A stretch of DNA of 64,000 bases from Acholeplasmatales bacterium (GCA_900767915.1 CAAGAX010000066.1:16085-80084), one strand, 5' to 3'. Positions 1 to 8,827 are shown, counted from the first letter of the stretch. A program made the numbers and translations. The notes: generated by a model from the sequence alone, not told the origin.

Positions 1-324
1 TTAGAGGAAGTATTATTAGATTGTTTAAGCCATGTTAATGCTAAAGACATTATTGTATATGATATGGAGGGAAGAAGTCCCTTTTATGATAAAATGATTA
101 TCGCTACAGTTGATTCAGAGCGTCAAGCTACAGCCGTTATTTCATATATTGAGGATGAAACAAAGGAGAATAATTATCAAATTCGTTCAATTGAAGGAAG
201 AGATACAAGCTGGGTTTTAGTTGATTGTAATGACATTATTATTTCTGTATTTACAAAAGAAGAAAGAACACATTTTGCTTTAGAAAAAATATATATGGAA
301 ATTCCATCAAGAAAAATAAATTAA
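1..324 (+). CDS. rsfS: Ribosome silencing factor RsfS, 5' end outside window
   Basis: RsfS (Iojap/DUF143 family) binds ribosomal protein uL14 and blocks joining of the 30S and 50S subunits when nutrients are scarce. The reading frame is open from the first base, so the gene starts upstream; 107 codons are visible. Family landmarks are present: the KDIIVYDM strand, SPFYDKMIIAT, the SERQATA helix, and the C-terminal WVLVDCNDIIISVF followed by FALEKIY. Only a short N-terminal piece appears to be missing. A small zinc-ribbon membrane gene follows within 20 bases and is probably cotranscribed. Identification rests on recognised family motifs and I regard it as secure. Confidence 0.93.
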   Translation, partial: LEEVLLDCLSHVNAKDIIVYDMEGRSPFYDKMIIATVDSERQATAVISYIEDETKENNYQIRSIEGRDTSWVLVDCNDIIISVFTKEERTHFALEKIYMEIPSRKIN

Positions 325-343
325 AAATATTTGGAGAATGCTT

Positions 344-826
344 ATGAAAAAAGAAAATAAAAGAATAAGATTAGTATTTAAAATTTTAGGTATAATTTTT
401 GTAGTATCTGGTTTTAGCTGTTTAATATTTGGTTTTGTTGATTTTTTTAAAGCCTTTAATGATATGACATCTACAGGACCTCAATATTTTTATATGAATT
501 TTATTGGAATAATTCTTTTAGGCTTTGGATTTTTTTTCATTGCTATTGGCTTTAGAAAGGAATTTATAAAATATAGAACAGAGGAAATATCTTCAGTTAT
601 AAATGGAATAAAGAACAATTCTAATGATTCATTTGTTGATTTTTCTAATAAAAGAGTTATTGTTTGTAGTCAATGTAAAACAGAAAATTCTAATGATAGT
701 AAATTTTGTAAAAGCTGTGGAAGTCCTTTAGTTAAAACCTGTCCTTATTGTAATCATGTATTAAATAATGATTCAATTTATTGTGAAAATTGTGGAATGA
801 AGGTTGATTCATCTAAAAAAAATTAA
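344..826 (+). CDS. Membrane protein with C-terminal zinc ribbons
   Basis: 160-residue protein. Two hydrophobic segments (about residues 10-33 and 48-70) are followed by a linker and two CxxC...CxxC ribbons: CSQCKTEN/CKSCGSPL and CPYCNHVL/CENCGMKV. Such double zinc ribbons at the end of a small membrane protein are common in Bacillota and are usually unassigned. An ATG at 338 is in frame, but the GGAG at 333-336 is too close to it; it sits 7 bases before the ATG at 344, which I chose. The gene directly follows rsfS and ends at a terminator. Specific function unknown. Confidence 0.75.
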   Translation: MKKENKRIRLVFKILGIIFVVSGFSCLIFGFVDFFKAFNDMTSTGPQYFYMNFIGIILLGFGFFFIAIGFRKEFIKYRTEEISSVINGIKNNSNDSFVDFSNKRVIVCSQCKTENSNDSKFCKSCGSPLVKTCPYCNHVLNNDSIYCENCGMKVDSSKKN

Positions 827-837
827 TATTAAAGATT

Positions 838-887
838 TGCTTAAATTTAATTGTCTAATTTAGACTTTTAAAATTAAGCATTTTTTT
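838..887 (+). terminator. Rho-independent terminator after zinc-ribbon gene
   Basis: Inverted arms TGCTTAA-ATTTA and TAAAA-TTAAGCA flank an A/T-rich loop and are followed by seven T residues. It closes the rsfS transcript. Confidence 0.75.
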
Positions 888-917
888 ATTCTTAACTTTA
901 ACGAGAAATTATTATAT

Positions 918-956
918 TAAAAAAAAAGAGAAATGCTTAGTATACAAATCTCTTTA
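918..956 (-). terminator. Terminator of the minus-strand gene at 997-1875
   Basis: Read on the minus strand, AAAGAGA and TCTCTTT form a stem that runs into a T tract (the A run at 919-927 on the plus strand). It lies 40 bases past the stop of the gene it serves. Confidence 0.6.
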
Positions 957-996
957 ATCATCTATTAAATAAAATAGTCATAATATATTAACTAAA

Positions 997-1875
997 TTAT
1001 AATTTTTTATTATTATCTATTTTTAGAAGCTTTCTTATATCCTTATCCTTATTAAACATTACATATTGATAAATAGCCCTATTTAAATTAGTAGCTTCCC
1101 TTAAGGCTAATTCAATTTGTTCATCAAGAGTATATTTATATTCCTTATTATTAATAGAATAAGGCTTTCTTCCCTTATTAAGAATTGTAGTATCAATCTT
1201 GTTAGAATAAAAGTATGATGTTAGATTTTTTCTTTTATTTTTTAATCTCATACCGATTAATTTTAAATAAGGAAGCTTAAATATATAAAATGAAGAATTA
1301 TAAAATGAATAAAATCTTTTTTTCTTTTTATAGCATTTTTTAAAATAATTTTCACTAATAAAAAGCTTATATATTTTGATTAAAGGATAATGTATTACCT
1401 GATACATATTTGGATTATAACAAAATCCATCAGGAAATTTTTTTGTTATCTTTATTTTATTTAACTCCCAAGAATCAAATTTTTTTGATAATGAATAATC
1501 AAGCATTTTTAATATTTCATCTAGTGATTCATCAGCATCAACCTTAGTTTTTAAATAAGGATATATTCTTAGCTTTAATATATAAAAAGATGACATTGCG
1601 TAAAGAAGCATTAGCTTTTCAGGAAGAAAATGAATATTAACCTCAATTAAGCATTCAGTTAAAAATTTAGGAAAATCATCAATATTATCTAATTTTTCAA
1701 TTAGCTTTATTTTATCCTTTTTTAATGAATTATATCTATAATATTTTCCTATATCTAAAAAGGTGGCATAATTAAATATTGTTGAATCGTTTGATATAAA
1801 GTCTTTTTTTTCTGAATCATTTAGGCGAGCTAAAGCCTCCTTGAAAAAGTAATATTCAAGCATTGCTCCTTCCAT
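997..1875 (-). CDS. Protein resembling zinc-dependent phospholipase C family, ligands degenerate
   Basis: 292 residues, lysine- and tyrosine-rich, no signal peptide. The start (YYFFKEALARLN) and the segment LMLLYAMSSFYILKLRIYPYL look like the Bacillota zinc-dependent phospholipase C family, in which the equivalent blocks read roughly HYxFGKEVL and a histidine-rich GFICHFALDSxCHPY. Here the expected histidines and aspartates are replaced by Y, S, L and K, so metal binding seems lost. This is from memory of the family, not an alignment. The start follows GGTG five bases upstream; a second ATG at 1863 follows a GAAGGAG that is only two bases away. It could equally be an unrelated helical protein. 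Confidence 0.4.
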   Translation of the reverse strand: MEGAMLEYYFFKEALARLNDSEKKDFISNDSTIFNYATFLDIGKYYRYNSLKKDKIKLIEKLDNIDDFPKFLTECLIEVNIHFLPEKLMLLYAMSSFYILKLRIYPYLKTKVDADESLDEILKMLDYSLSKKFDSWELNKIKITKKFPDGFCYNPNMYQVIHYPLIKIYKLFISENYFKKCYKKKKRFYSFYNSSFYIFKLPYLKLIGMRLKNKRKNLTSYFYSNKIDTTILNKGRKPYSINNKEYKYTLDEQIELALREATNLNRAIYQYVMFNKDKDIRKLLKIDNNKKL

Positions 1876-1968
1876 ATAATCACCAACTTTTAAAATTTAT
1901 AAATATTATAACTTTTTTTCTTTAATTTTACAACGAAATATTGTAAAATATGTTAATGGGTGAAGGTA

Positions 1969-2898
1969 ATGAAATTATTAACTAAATCGATGCAGGAAAC
2001 AATCTCTAGACAAATGTCTAATAAAGCAAGAGATATTGATGTATGTCTAATATATGCACTTGATGGTTCGATGCCTAAGGAATATTTATTAGACTGCTTA
2101 ATGTTTTATCAAAATAGAGATGGTGGCTTTGGAAATGCCCTACATATCGATAATTATAATAAGGATAGTAGTGTTTATCAGGTTTATGAGGCATTTAGAT
2201 TATTAGACATGCTTGGATTTGATTCTAAATGTGATCTAGAGCTATATACTACTATAACAAATAAGGCTGGTAATTATCTATTTAATAGAGTACCACCAGT
2301 GAATAATAAATGGAATCCCAATATTTTAAGTAACAATACCTATCCTCACGCAATTGATTTTACATTTGGTGAAGAGTCAACCTTGAAATTTGGAATGCAT
2401 CCAACTATGGCCATAGTAGGCTATTCATTAGAATTTTTTAATGAAACTAAGGCTTATTATAAAAAGGCTTATAAAATGGCTAATGAATTAATTAAGGAAT
2501 TTTTAAATAAGGATTCTTTAACAAAATATGAATATATTTCAGCTAATAGCTTCATTAATTCCTTAACTAAATGTAATTTATTTACTATAGAGTTAGAAAA
2601 AATGAAAGAGCATTTAGTAGAATTAGCCAAGGAGGATGTATCTTTAGATTTTGAGGATTTAGATGCAATTCATCCTTTAGATTGTAGTTTATATGTAAGT
2701 GATCCTAAGCTTGATCAAGAAAAAAATCTAGAATTAGATTATATTATTGATAATATTAAACCTCATGGACTATGGGATCATTTAAATTCTTGGGGCTATG
2801 ATACATATGCTGAAGAGGATTCTGCCAAGCTTAAATGGATTGGCGCTGAAACAGTAAATAATTATTATCTTTTAAAATTATTTGGTAGAATTGAATAA
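1969..2898 (+). CDS. Conserved hypothetical protein, possible terpenoid-cyclase-like helical repeat
   Basis: 309 residues, soluble, no signal peptide or membrane segment. The segment FYQNRDGGFGNALH resembles the QxxDGGFG motif of alpha/alpha-barrel terpenoid-cyclase/prenyltransferase-like repeats, and a later GLWDHLNSWGYD could be a second repeat. No catalytic DDxD motif is evident, so enzyme activity is not inferred. An upstream in-frame GTG at 1960 exists, but GGGTGAAGG lies just before the ATG at 1969, which I prefer. It ends 12 bases before gpmI and is probably cotranscribed with it. Confidence 0.55.
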   Translation: MKLLTKSMQETISRQMSNKARDIDVCLIYALDGSMPKEYLLDCLMFYQNRDGGFGNALHIDNYNKDSSVYQVYEAFRLLDMLGFDSKCDLELYTTITNKAGNYLFNRVPPVNNKWNPNILSNNTYPHAIDFTFGEESTLKFGMHPTMAIVGYSLEFFNETKAYYKKAYKMANELIKEFLNKDSLTKYEYISANSFINSLTKCNLFTIELEKMKEHLVELAKEDVSLDFEDLDAIHPLDCSLYVSDPKLDQEKNLELDYIIDNIKPHGLWDHLNSWGYDTYAEEDSAKLKWIGAETVNNYYLLKLFGRIE

Positions 2899-2910
2899 GG
2901 AGTAAAGAAA

Positions 2911-4437
2911 ATGAAAAAAAGACCAGTAATGTTAATTATTATGGATGGTTATGGACTTGCTGAACCATCTAGTACAAATGCAGTTAGCTTAGCACATAAG
3001 CCAAATCTTGATCGTATTTTTAAGGAATATGATACTAAGCAATTACAAGCAAGCGGAGAAGCAGTAGGATTACCAGAAGGACAAATGGGTAATTCAGAAG
3101 TAGGTCATATGAATATTGGTGCCGGTAGAATTGTATGGCAATCATTATCTAGAATTAATAATTCTATTAAAACAGGTGAATTTAATCATAATGAAGCTAT
3201 TTTAAACGCAATTAAGCATGCAAAGGAAACTAACCATAAATTTCATATTTTTGGTTTATGCTCAGATGGTGGAGTTCATTCTCATACCTCTCATATTATC
3301 GCAATTGCTAAATTAGCTCATTCTTGTGGAATTGAAAATGTATATTATCATGCCTTCTTAGATGGTAGAGATGTAGCTCCTAAGAGTGCTAAAATCTATT
3401 TAGAAAAGATTATTAAGGAGGGCAATGTTATTGTTTCTACTGTTGGTGGTAGATATTATGGAATGGATAGAGATAAGAATTATGATCGTATCCAAAAGGC
3501 TTATGATGCAATGACTATTGCAAAAGGTGAATTCTATAGTGATTCACTTAAAGGAATTGATGCATCATATGAAAATAATGTTACAGATGAATTTGTTGTT
3601 CCATTTGTATCTTGTAAGGAAGGAATGGTTGAATCAGGAGATTCAGTAGTATTTGCTAATTTCCGTCCTGATAGAGCTATTCAAATTTCAACAGCTATTT
3701 CTAATCCTGATGGAATTATTTATAATCCTGAAAAGCCTTATCGTCTTGATACATCTAAGGGTCCACGTGATGTTTTCTATGTATCTATGATGAAGTATGC
3801 TGATTCTGTTAAGGGTGAATTAGCATTTGGTTTACAAAAGCTTGATAATCTATATGGGGATTTAGTTTCTAAGGCTGGCTTAAAGCAATTAAGAATAGCT
3901 GAAACAGAAAAGTATGCTCATGTTACATTCTTCTTCGATGGTGGAGTTGATAAGGCTATTCCTGGTGCTGATAGAATTTTAGTTAATTCACCAAAGGTAG
4001 CTACATATGATTTACAACCTGAAATGAGTGCTTATGAGGTATGTGATAAGGTTGTAGATGCAATCCATAGTCAAAAGTATGATACTATAATCCTTAACTT
4101 CGCTAACTGTGATATGGTTGGACATACAGGAGTTATTCCTGCAGTTGTAAAGGCAGTTGAAACTGTTGATGAATGTGTTGGTAGATGTGTTAAGGCATTA
4201 GATGAAGTTGGTGGAGTAGCATTAATTACTGCTGATCATGGTAATGCTGAAAAGCTTCAAGATGAATTTGGTAAGCCATTTACAGCTCATACTACAAATC
4301 CTGTACCTGTAGTTATTACAGATAAGAATATTCATATTAGAGATGGTATTTTAGCTGATATCACTCCTACATTATTAGAGCTATTAGGTGTAGAGGTACC
4401 TGCTGATATGACTGCAAAATCTCTAATTGTTAAGTAA
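2911..4437 (+). CDS. gpmI: 2,3-bisphosphoglycerate-independent phosphoglycerate mutase
   Basis: Interconverts 3- and 2-phosphoglycerate in glycolysis, a cytosolic dimanganese enzyme of the alkaline phosphatase superfamily. 508 residues, the normal length. The N-terminal metal site (LIIMDGYG) is followed by the phosphorylated serine S62 in GQMGNSEVGHMNIGAGR. The phosphotransferase part has ADHGNAEK and the final TAHTTNPVPV metal-binding blocks. The start follows AAGGAG at a standard distance. Enolase, the next glycolytic step, lies 3 kb downstream but in a separate transcript. Secure assignment. Confidence 0.97.
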   Translation: MKKRPVMLIIMDGYGLAEPSSTNAVSLAHKPNLDRIFKEYDTKQLQASGEAVGLPEGQMGNSEVGHMNIGAGRIVWQSLSRINNSIKTGEFNHNEAILNAIKHAKETNHKFHIFGLCSDGGVHSHTSHIIAIAKLAHSCGIENVYYHAFLDGRDVAPKSAKIYLEKIIKEGNVIVSTVGGRYYGMDRDKNYDRIQKAYDAMTIAKGEFYSDSLKGIDASYENNVTDEFVVPFVSCKEGMVESGDSVVFANFRPDRAIQISTAISNPDGIIYNPEKPYRLDTSKGPRDVFYVSMMKYADSVKGELAFGLQKLDNLYGDLVSKAGLKQLRIAETEKYAHVTFFFDGGVDKAIPGADRILVNSPKVATYDLQPEMSAYEVCDKVVDAIHSQKYDTIILNFANCDMVGHTGVIPAVVKAVETVDECVGRCVKALDEVGGVALITADHGNAEKLQDEFGKPFTAHTTNPVPVVITDKNIHIRDGILADITPTLLELLGVEVPADMTAKSLIVK

Positions 4438-4488
4438 AAAGCTATTTACAAGATTTATAGATAGTGCTATACTATATTTGAAATTCAT

Positions 4489-4598
4489 ATTACTTCGGGG
4501 TTTGGTGTAATTCCATACCGGCGGTTATAGTCCGCGAGCTTAGGCATGAATAGGTGAAATTCCTATACCGACAGTAGAGTCTGGATGAGAGAAGTAAT
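4489..4598 (+). promoter_or_regulatory. FMN riboswitch (RFN element)
   Basis: Closing stem ATTACTTC (4489-4496) pairs with GAAGTAAT (4591-4598). Inside are the conserved RFN blocks: CCGGCGGTTATAGTCCGCGAGC, the AGGTGAAATTCC arm, ACCGACAGTAGAGTCTGGATGAGAG. It precedes a terminator and ribU, so FMN binding would switch off riboflavin uptake. Confidence 0.95.
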
Positions 4599-4630
4599 TA
4601 ATAAATTTATTCTTCATAAGTTTATTTTTT

Positions 4631-4661
4631 TATCCCCGTAGAAATATGGGGATATTTTTTT
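4631..4661 (+). terminator. Terminator arm of the FMN riboswitch
   Basis: TATCCCC and GGGGATA form a stem with a ten-base loop followed by seven T residues, between the aptamer and ribU. This is the expected expression platform: FMN-bound aptamer leaves this hairpin free to terminate transcription. Confidence 0.88.
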
Positions 4662-4683
4662 ATAGAAGAGGAGGATATAATTT

Positions 4684-5379
4684 ATGAAAAAATATTTATC
4701 AGTAAAAAGACTTTCATTTGTAGCTGTATTCAGTGCGTTAAGCTGTGTACTATACCTATTTTTGAAATTTCCTTTACCTATTTTCCCATCATTTCTCGAA
4801 ATCAATTTTTCAATGATTCCTATTATCATCTGTGCTTTTATGCTTGGACCAATTGATGCGACTGTTATTGTTATAATTAGATTTTTAATTAAGCTAATAA
4901 CTATATCAACTCATACAGCAGGAGTAGGAGAAATAGCTGATGTTATAATTGGTGGATGTGTCGCAATTACATCAGGTGTTATTTATAATTATACTAAATT
5001 TAAAGGTAAAACCTTTATCTCTTTATTAAGTGGTGCATTAGTATGGATTATAGCTTCAATGATATCAAATTATTTCTTTAATATTCCAATTTATTTACAA
5101 TTATATTTTGGTGGAAATGAAGAACCATTAATTGGAATAATTAGTACTGCTTTAAATACTTTTGTTAAATTTATAAGCTTTGGACAGGCGAATAACATTA
5201 TTTTAGATTCTTCTAATTATATTGGTTATTATATATGGTGCTGTGTATTACCATTTAATGCCTTACTATCATTTATTGTTATGGGATTTACTGGCTTAGT
5301 TCATAAAAAAATTGCTGTTTTATATGATTATTTAGGTTCAAATAAAAATATTAAAAATACTAAAGCTGATAATGCTTGA
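4684..5379 (+). CDS. ribU: Riboflavin ECF transporter substrate-binding protein RibU
   Basis: Integral membrane S-component that captures riboflavin and delivers it through a shared ECF ATPase/EcfT module, which is not in this window. 231 residues with five to six hydrophobic segments; the N-terminal helix VAVFSALSCVLYLFLKFPLP and IPIIICAFMLGPIDA are typical of the family. A strong GAGGAGG lies before the ATG. The FMN riboswitch and terminator upstream independently support the substrate. No rib biosynthesis genes are seen, whereas RibF is at 40006, so the cell is probably a riboflavin scavenger. Confidence 0.93.
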   Translation: MKKYLSVKRLSFVAVFSALSCVLYLFLKFPLPIFPSFLEINFSMIPIIICAFMLGPIDATVIVIIRFLIKLITISTHTAGVGEIADVIIGGCVAITSGVIYNYTKFKGKTFISLLSGALVWIIASMISNYFFNIPIYLQLYFGGNEEPLIGIISTALNTFVKFISFGQANNIILDSSNYIGYYIWCCVLPFNALLSFIVMGFTGLVHKKIAVLYDYLGSNKNIKNTKADNA

Positions 5380-5403
5380 TTATTTATAGCTTTATTTCTA
5401 ATA

Positions 5404-5439
5404 ATGGTATATGATATTAAAATCATATGCCATTTTTTT
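5404..5439 (+). terminator. Terminator of ribU
   Basis: ATGGTATATGAT (5404-5415) and ATCATATGCCAT (5422-5433) form a 12-bp stem, followed by T residues to 5439. The group II intron remnant starts at the very next base. Confidence 0.93.
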
Positions 5440-6151
5440 GTGTGCCGGGAATGGCGCTAATCTTACTGGTGAAAGTCTAGTCACAAGTATTTAGCCAAGT
5501 ATTGTAAAACCTAGTTTTTACAGTGATGTTATGGAGGAAGGAGCTAAAAAATCCTTCTTCCCAGTGATTATTCTTATAGCTTTAGACCCACCAGAGACTA
5601 TCACAGAGCTATAAATAAGGTATTAGAATATCTTAATAAAGCATTTGAATGGGTAATCGATTTAGATACCTGAAAGTATTTCGACACAGTAAATCACGAT
5701 AAATTAATCTCAATACTTAGGGAAAAAGTAAATGATAGTCATACACTTTATTTAATCCGTAAATTTCTACAAGCGGAAATTTTGGAAAAAGGCGTTGTTA
5801 TATCATCAACAATAGGGACTCCACAAGGTGGATCATTATCTTTAATATTATCAAATATATATCCTTAAAGACTTAATAAAGCATATAAATACAATTTCAA
5901 TGATGAAGATATTTATAAGGTAGCAAATTCAAGACTTAGTTGGTATCGTAGATGTGGAATGAACGTAGTAAATTTTATATTAAGTCCTAAAGTATTAGAG
6001 ATGGACAATAAAAAAAGGAAGACCAGGACTCCTCAACCCTTTAGCTTAATACCTTAGGTAGTTTGTGATAAATATAAATGTAGCGCCATATACGAGACCC
6101 GTACGTACAGTAGATGAGAGGGAAAGAATTTTTTTCTTTCCTTTACTCTAT
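5440..6151 (+). mobile_element. Decayed group II intron (class C-like) inserted behind the ribU terminator
   Basis: The 5' end GTGTGCCGGGAATGGCG matches the GUGYG intron start, and TGGTGAAAGTCTAGTCACAAG is a domain I element. The 3' part (about 6081-6151) has CCATATACGAGACCCGTACGTACAGTAG-like domain V/VI sequence, then a GGAAAGAA/TTCTTTCC hairpin. The whole remnant is only about 710 bases, far shorter than an intact intron with its protein, so the centre is deleted. Insertion directly after a terminator T tract is the known habit of group IIC introns. The class assignment is inferred from that and from the 5' sequence. Confidence 0.8.
5563..6057 (+). pseudogene. Broken group II intron reverse transcriptase/maturase
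   Basis: Translation across stops shows reverse transcriptase blocks: HRAINKVLEYLNKAFEWVIDLD, then a TGA, then KYFDTVNHDKL, later GTPQGGSLSLILSNIY followed by a TAA. The catalytic YADD region is missing. A later stretch reads SWYRRCGMNVVNFILSPKVLE, resembling the C-terminal maturase end. At least two in-frame stops plus an internal deletion show it is dead. The boundaries given are approximate. Confidence 0.78.
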
Positions 6152-6803
6152 CCATTTTATTAAGATTAATTTTACTGATTTTATTGTAAATAAATATCTA
6201 AAATGCTAGAATATTAGTAAATAATTTATTTATATATTATAAATTATAAAAATTGAGGCTTAATAATACCTATTGAAGAAAATTTTAATTAAAATAAAAA
6301 GCATTTGATGAAAATGAATAAATATAGCAATATATTTATTTAATGTTCTAATAGAAAAATACAATTTTTTTTTAGCTATGATCATATTAATATTAATCTA
6401 GCTTAAAAAATTCTGATGCTTTAGGTGATACTATGATATATGTAGTATCTATAAAAATATTTCTATTAATGAGACTTTTATTAAATAAGGAATATAATAA
6501 ATTCTTATATTTAGTTTGTAAGAATATCAATATTTTATTAAATGTAATAGGTATTAAATGTAGATATGATACAATATGAATTATAGTTAATGATGATATT
6601 TGTAATATAAATGAAGGTGTATCATTCATATCTATTATTACATCTAATGTAATTAGTAATTCTTATTTAGAAATAATTGGATATTATTCTAAAAGCTTTT
6701 CTTTATCAAAATAATTTTTATTTAGTATATGTATATTTTTATATCTAATAGTAAAAATTAATAAAGAAAGAAATTAATTTAAAATAAAATTGTAGGTGAT
6801 GAA
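6152..6803. other. Gene-poor AT-rich gap
   Basis: About 650 bases after the intron remnant with no intact gene on either strand that I can support. The only coding-like signal is the interrupted frame at 6433-6714. The stretch just before 6804 carries the ribosome binding site of the next gene. Confidence 0.5.
6433..6714 (+). pseudogene. Possible remnant of a small gene with one in-frame TGA
   Basis: After a GGTGATACT that resembles the ribosome binding sites used elsewhere here, an ATG opens 93 codons interrupted only by a TGA at 6577-6579. The translation is isoleucine- and leucine-rich (MIYVVSIKIFLLMRLLLN...), and I do not recognise it. In DNA this AT-rich such a frame could arise by chance. 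Confidence 0.25.
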
Positions 6804-7292
6804 ATGTTTAAGGGCAATAATTGGAAAGAACCTATTTATAAGGATGATTTAAAAAATGTAATATTAAATGGAATTGTATTTTCTATATTAGGGGGAGTTT
6901 TAGCTGGTACATTAGATTTTTTGATGGTACTATTAAATTTATCTATAAGCTTTGGTTTAATTATACTAACCTATATGGTAGGAGTAAGAATTAGAAAAAG
7001 CTATTATACTTATCATATATTATATCCAGTATTAGGAATCTTATTTTTAACATTAGGATTATTTTGTTCTTATTTTACAAATTACTTTTTATTACTTAAA
7101 AGTGTTGATACATTTAAGCTTCTTTTAAATCCAATCTTTTATTTAAATTTTATTTTGGGTCCCATTAGAGAAATTATAGCTTCATTTAATAATGGATTTA
7201 ATGTTTTATATTTCCTTATTGGCATATTAAATTTAGCAATAACAATTTGGGCATATGTTTTTTGTTATAAGCTAATTAAAGGAAGAAATTAA
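6804..7292 (+). CDS. Small integral membrane protein of unknown function
   Basis: 162 residues with four or so hydrophobic segments (about residues 22-45, 47-60, 73-100 and 130-155) and short basic loops. AGGTGATGAA lies before the ATG at a good distance, so the start is supported. I recognise no family. It sits alone, between the intron scar and enolase, and the enolase promoter starts about 50 bases after its stop. Confidence 0.6.
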   Translation: MFKGNNWKEPIYKDDLKNVILNGIVFSILGGVLAGTLDFLMVLLNLSISFGLIILTYMVGVRIRKSYYTYHILYPVLGILFLTLGLFCSYFTNYFLLLKSVDTFKLLLNPIFYLNFILGPIREIIASFNNGFNVLYFLIGILNLAITIWAYVFCYKLIKGRN

Positions 7293-7307
7293 TAAAAAAA
7301 GCTATTT

Positions 7308-7321
7308 TTAAAACGTTTTCA
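7308..7321 (+). promoter_or_regulatory. cre-like CcpA operator upstream of eno
   Basis: TTAAAACGTTTTCA is nearly palindromic and fits the catabolite-responsive element consensus TGWAANCGNTNWCA. It lies about 22 bases upstream of the enolase -35 box, a position at which CcpA can activate. Binding is inferred. Confidence 0.6.
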
Positions 7322-7342
7322 AGCTAATTTAGTCTTTTTATC

Positions 7343-7372
7343 TTTTCATTTGTAAATAAACTATAGTATAAT
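7343..7372 (+). promoter_or_regulatory. Promoter of eno
   Basis: TTTTCA (7343-7348), 18-base spacer, perfect TATAAT (7367-7372), then about 50 bases to the enolase start. Confidence 0.55.
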
Positions 7373-7423
7373 AATTTTGGTAAAAAAATACAAAAATATA
7401 ATTTTAAGGAGATGTAAATTTTT

Positions 7424-8734
7424 ATGCCATTTATTACAAGCGTATACGCTAGAGAGGTATTAGACTCTCGTGGAAATCCAACAGTTGAGGTTGAAGTAAC
7501 AACTGAATCTGGTGCATTTGGACGTGCTTTAGTTCCATCTGGAGCTTCAACAGGTATTCATGAAGCATTAGAATTACGTGATGGTGATAAGAGCCGTTAC
7601 TTAGGAAAGGGTACTACAAAGGCTGTTAAGAATGTTAACGATGTTATCGCTCCAAAGCTTTTAGGAATGGATGTTACTCAACAAGTAGCAATCGATAAAA
7701 TGATGTTAGCATTAGATGGTACTGAGAATAAGACTAATCTTGGTGCAAATGCAACATTAGGTGTTTCTATGGCTTGTGCTAGAGCAGCAGCAAACTATTA
7801 TGGAATTCCTCTATATAACTACTTTGGTGGTTTCAATGCAAAGCAATTACCTTTACCTATGATGAACATTCTAAATGGTGGTGCTCATGCTGATTTCTGT
7901 ATTGACTTCCAAGAAATCATGATTCTTCCAGTAGGTGCTCCTTCTGTTAAGGAAGCAGTACGTTGGGGTGCTGAAGTATTCCATGCTTTAAAGAAGATTT
8001 TAAAGGCAAATGGTTATGTAACATCAGTTGGTGATGAAGGTGGTTATGCACCTAAATTAGGTTCTAACAAGGAAGCCTTCGAGCGTGTTGTTGAAGCTAT
8101 TAAAGCTGCAGGATATGTTCCTGGTAAGGATATCTGCTTAGGTATCGATGTTGCTGCATCTGAATTCTATAATGCAGAAACTGGTAAGTATGTATTAAAG
8201 GCTGATAAGGGTGAATTCACATCTAAGGAAATGGTTGATGTTTACTATGCTAACCTAGTTAAAGAATTCCCTATTATTACAATTGAAGATGGTCTTGCTG
8301 AAGATGACTGGGATGGCTGGAAATATTTAACTGAAAAGTTAGGTGACAAGGTTCAATTAGTTGGTGATGATTTATTCGTTACAAACACTAAGCGTTTAGC
8401 TAAGGGTATTGAATTAGGTGTTGCTAATGCTATCCTTATTAAGGTTAACCAAATTGGTACATTAACTGAAACTTTCGATGCTATCGAAATGGCTAAGAGA
8501 GCAGGATATACTGCAATCGTATCTCATAGATCAGGTGAAACTGAGGATACTACAATTGCTGATATCGTTGTAGGTACTAATGCTGGTCAAATCAAGACTG
8601 GTTCAGCTTCTCGTACAGATAGAATTGCTAAGTACAACCAATTAATGAGAATTGAAGACGATTTAAATGGTCGTGGTCAATATAATGGTGTATCAGTATT
8701 TGCTGGTAAGAAGTCTATTTACTGCATAAAGTAA
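7424..8734 (+). CDS. eno: Enolase
   Basis: Converts 2-phosphoglycerate to phosphoenolpyruvate in glycolysis and is also a common RNA-degradosome partner. 436 residues, the usual length. Conserved blocks include AREVLDSRGNPTVEVEV, GASTGIHEALELRDGD, the metal-binding IEDGLAEDDWDGW and GDDLFVTN, the catalytic lysine in LIKVNQIGT, and the signature SHRSGETEDT. AAGGAG precedes the ATG. Arg codons CGT and optimal-looking codon use suggest high expression. It forms a single-gene transcript between its own promoter and a terminator. Confidence 0.98.
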   Translation: MPFITSVYAREVLDSRGNPTVEVEVTTESGAFGRALVPSGASTGIHEALELRDGDKSRYLGKGTTKAVKNVNDVIAPKLLGMDVTQQVAIDKMMLALDGTENKTNLGANATLGVSMACARAAANYYGIPLYNYFGGFNAKQLPLPMMNILNGGAHADFCIDFQEIMILPVGAPSVKEAVRWGAEVFHALKKILKANGYVTSVGDEGGYAPKLGSNKEAFERVVEAIKAAGYVPGKDICLGIDVAASEFYNAETGKYVLKADKGEFTSKEMVDVYYANLVKEFPIITIEDGLAEDDWDGWKYLTEKLGDKVQLVGDDLFVTNTKRLAKGIELGVANAILIKVNQIGTLTETFDAIEMAKRAGYTAIVSHRSGETEDTTIADIVVGTNAGQIKTGSASRTDRIAKYNQLMRIEDDLNGRGQYNGVSVFAGKKSIYCIK

Positions 8735-8751
8735 TTTAAATTCTTGAAATT

Positions 8752-8782
8752 AAGAAGGTACAAATTGTGCCTTCTTTTTTTT
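8752..8782 (+). terminator. Terminator of eno
   Basis: AAGAAGGTAC and GTGCCTTCTT form a stem around AAATT, followed by six further T residues. Confidence 0.9.
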
Positions 8783-8791
8783 GACTATTAA

Positions 8792-8805
8792 AGAAAACGT
8801 TTCCA
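8792..8805 (+). promoter_or_regulatory. cre-like CcpA operator between eno and tRNA-Gln
   Basis: AGAAAACGTTTCCA shares the AAAACGTTT core with the sites at 7308, 20227 and 22688. It lies 22 bases upstream of the tRNA-Gln -35 box. Which gene it serves is unclear. Confidence 0.5.
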
Positions 8806-8827
8806 CTAAACTGAATATTATTTCATT

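Noticed and set aside
6393..6629. 78-codon minus-strand frame
   Set aside because: No ribosome binding site or recognisable motif; it lies opposite the slightly better but still doubtful plus-strand frame at 6433.
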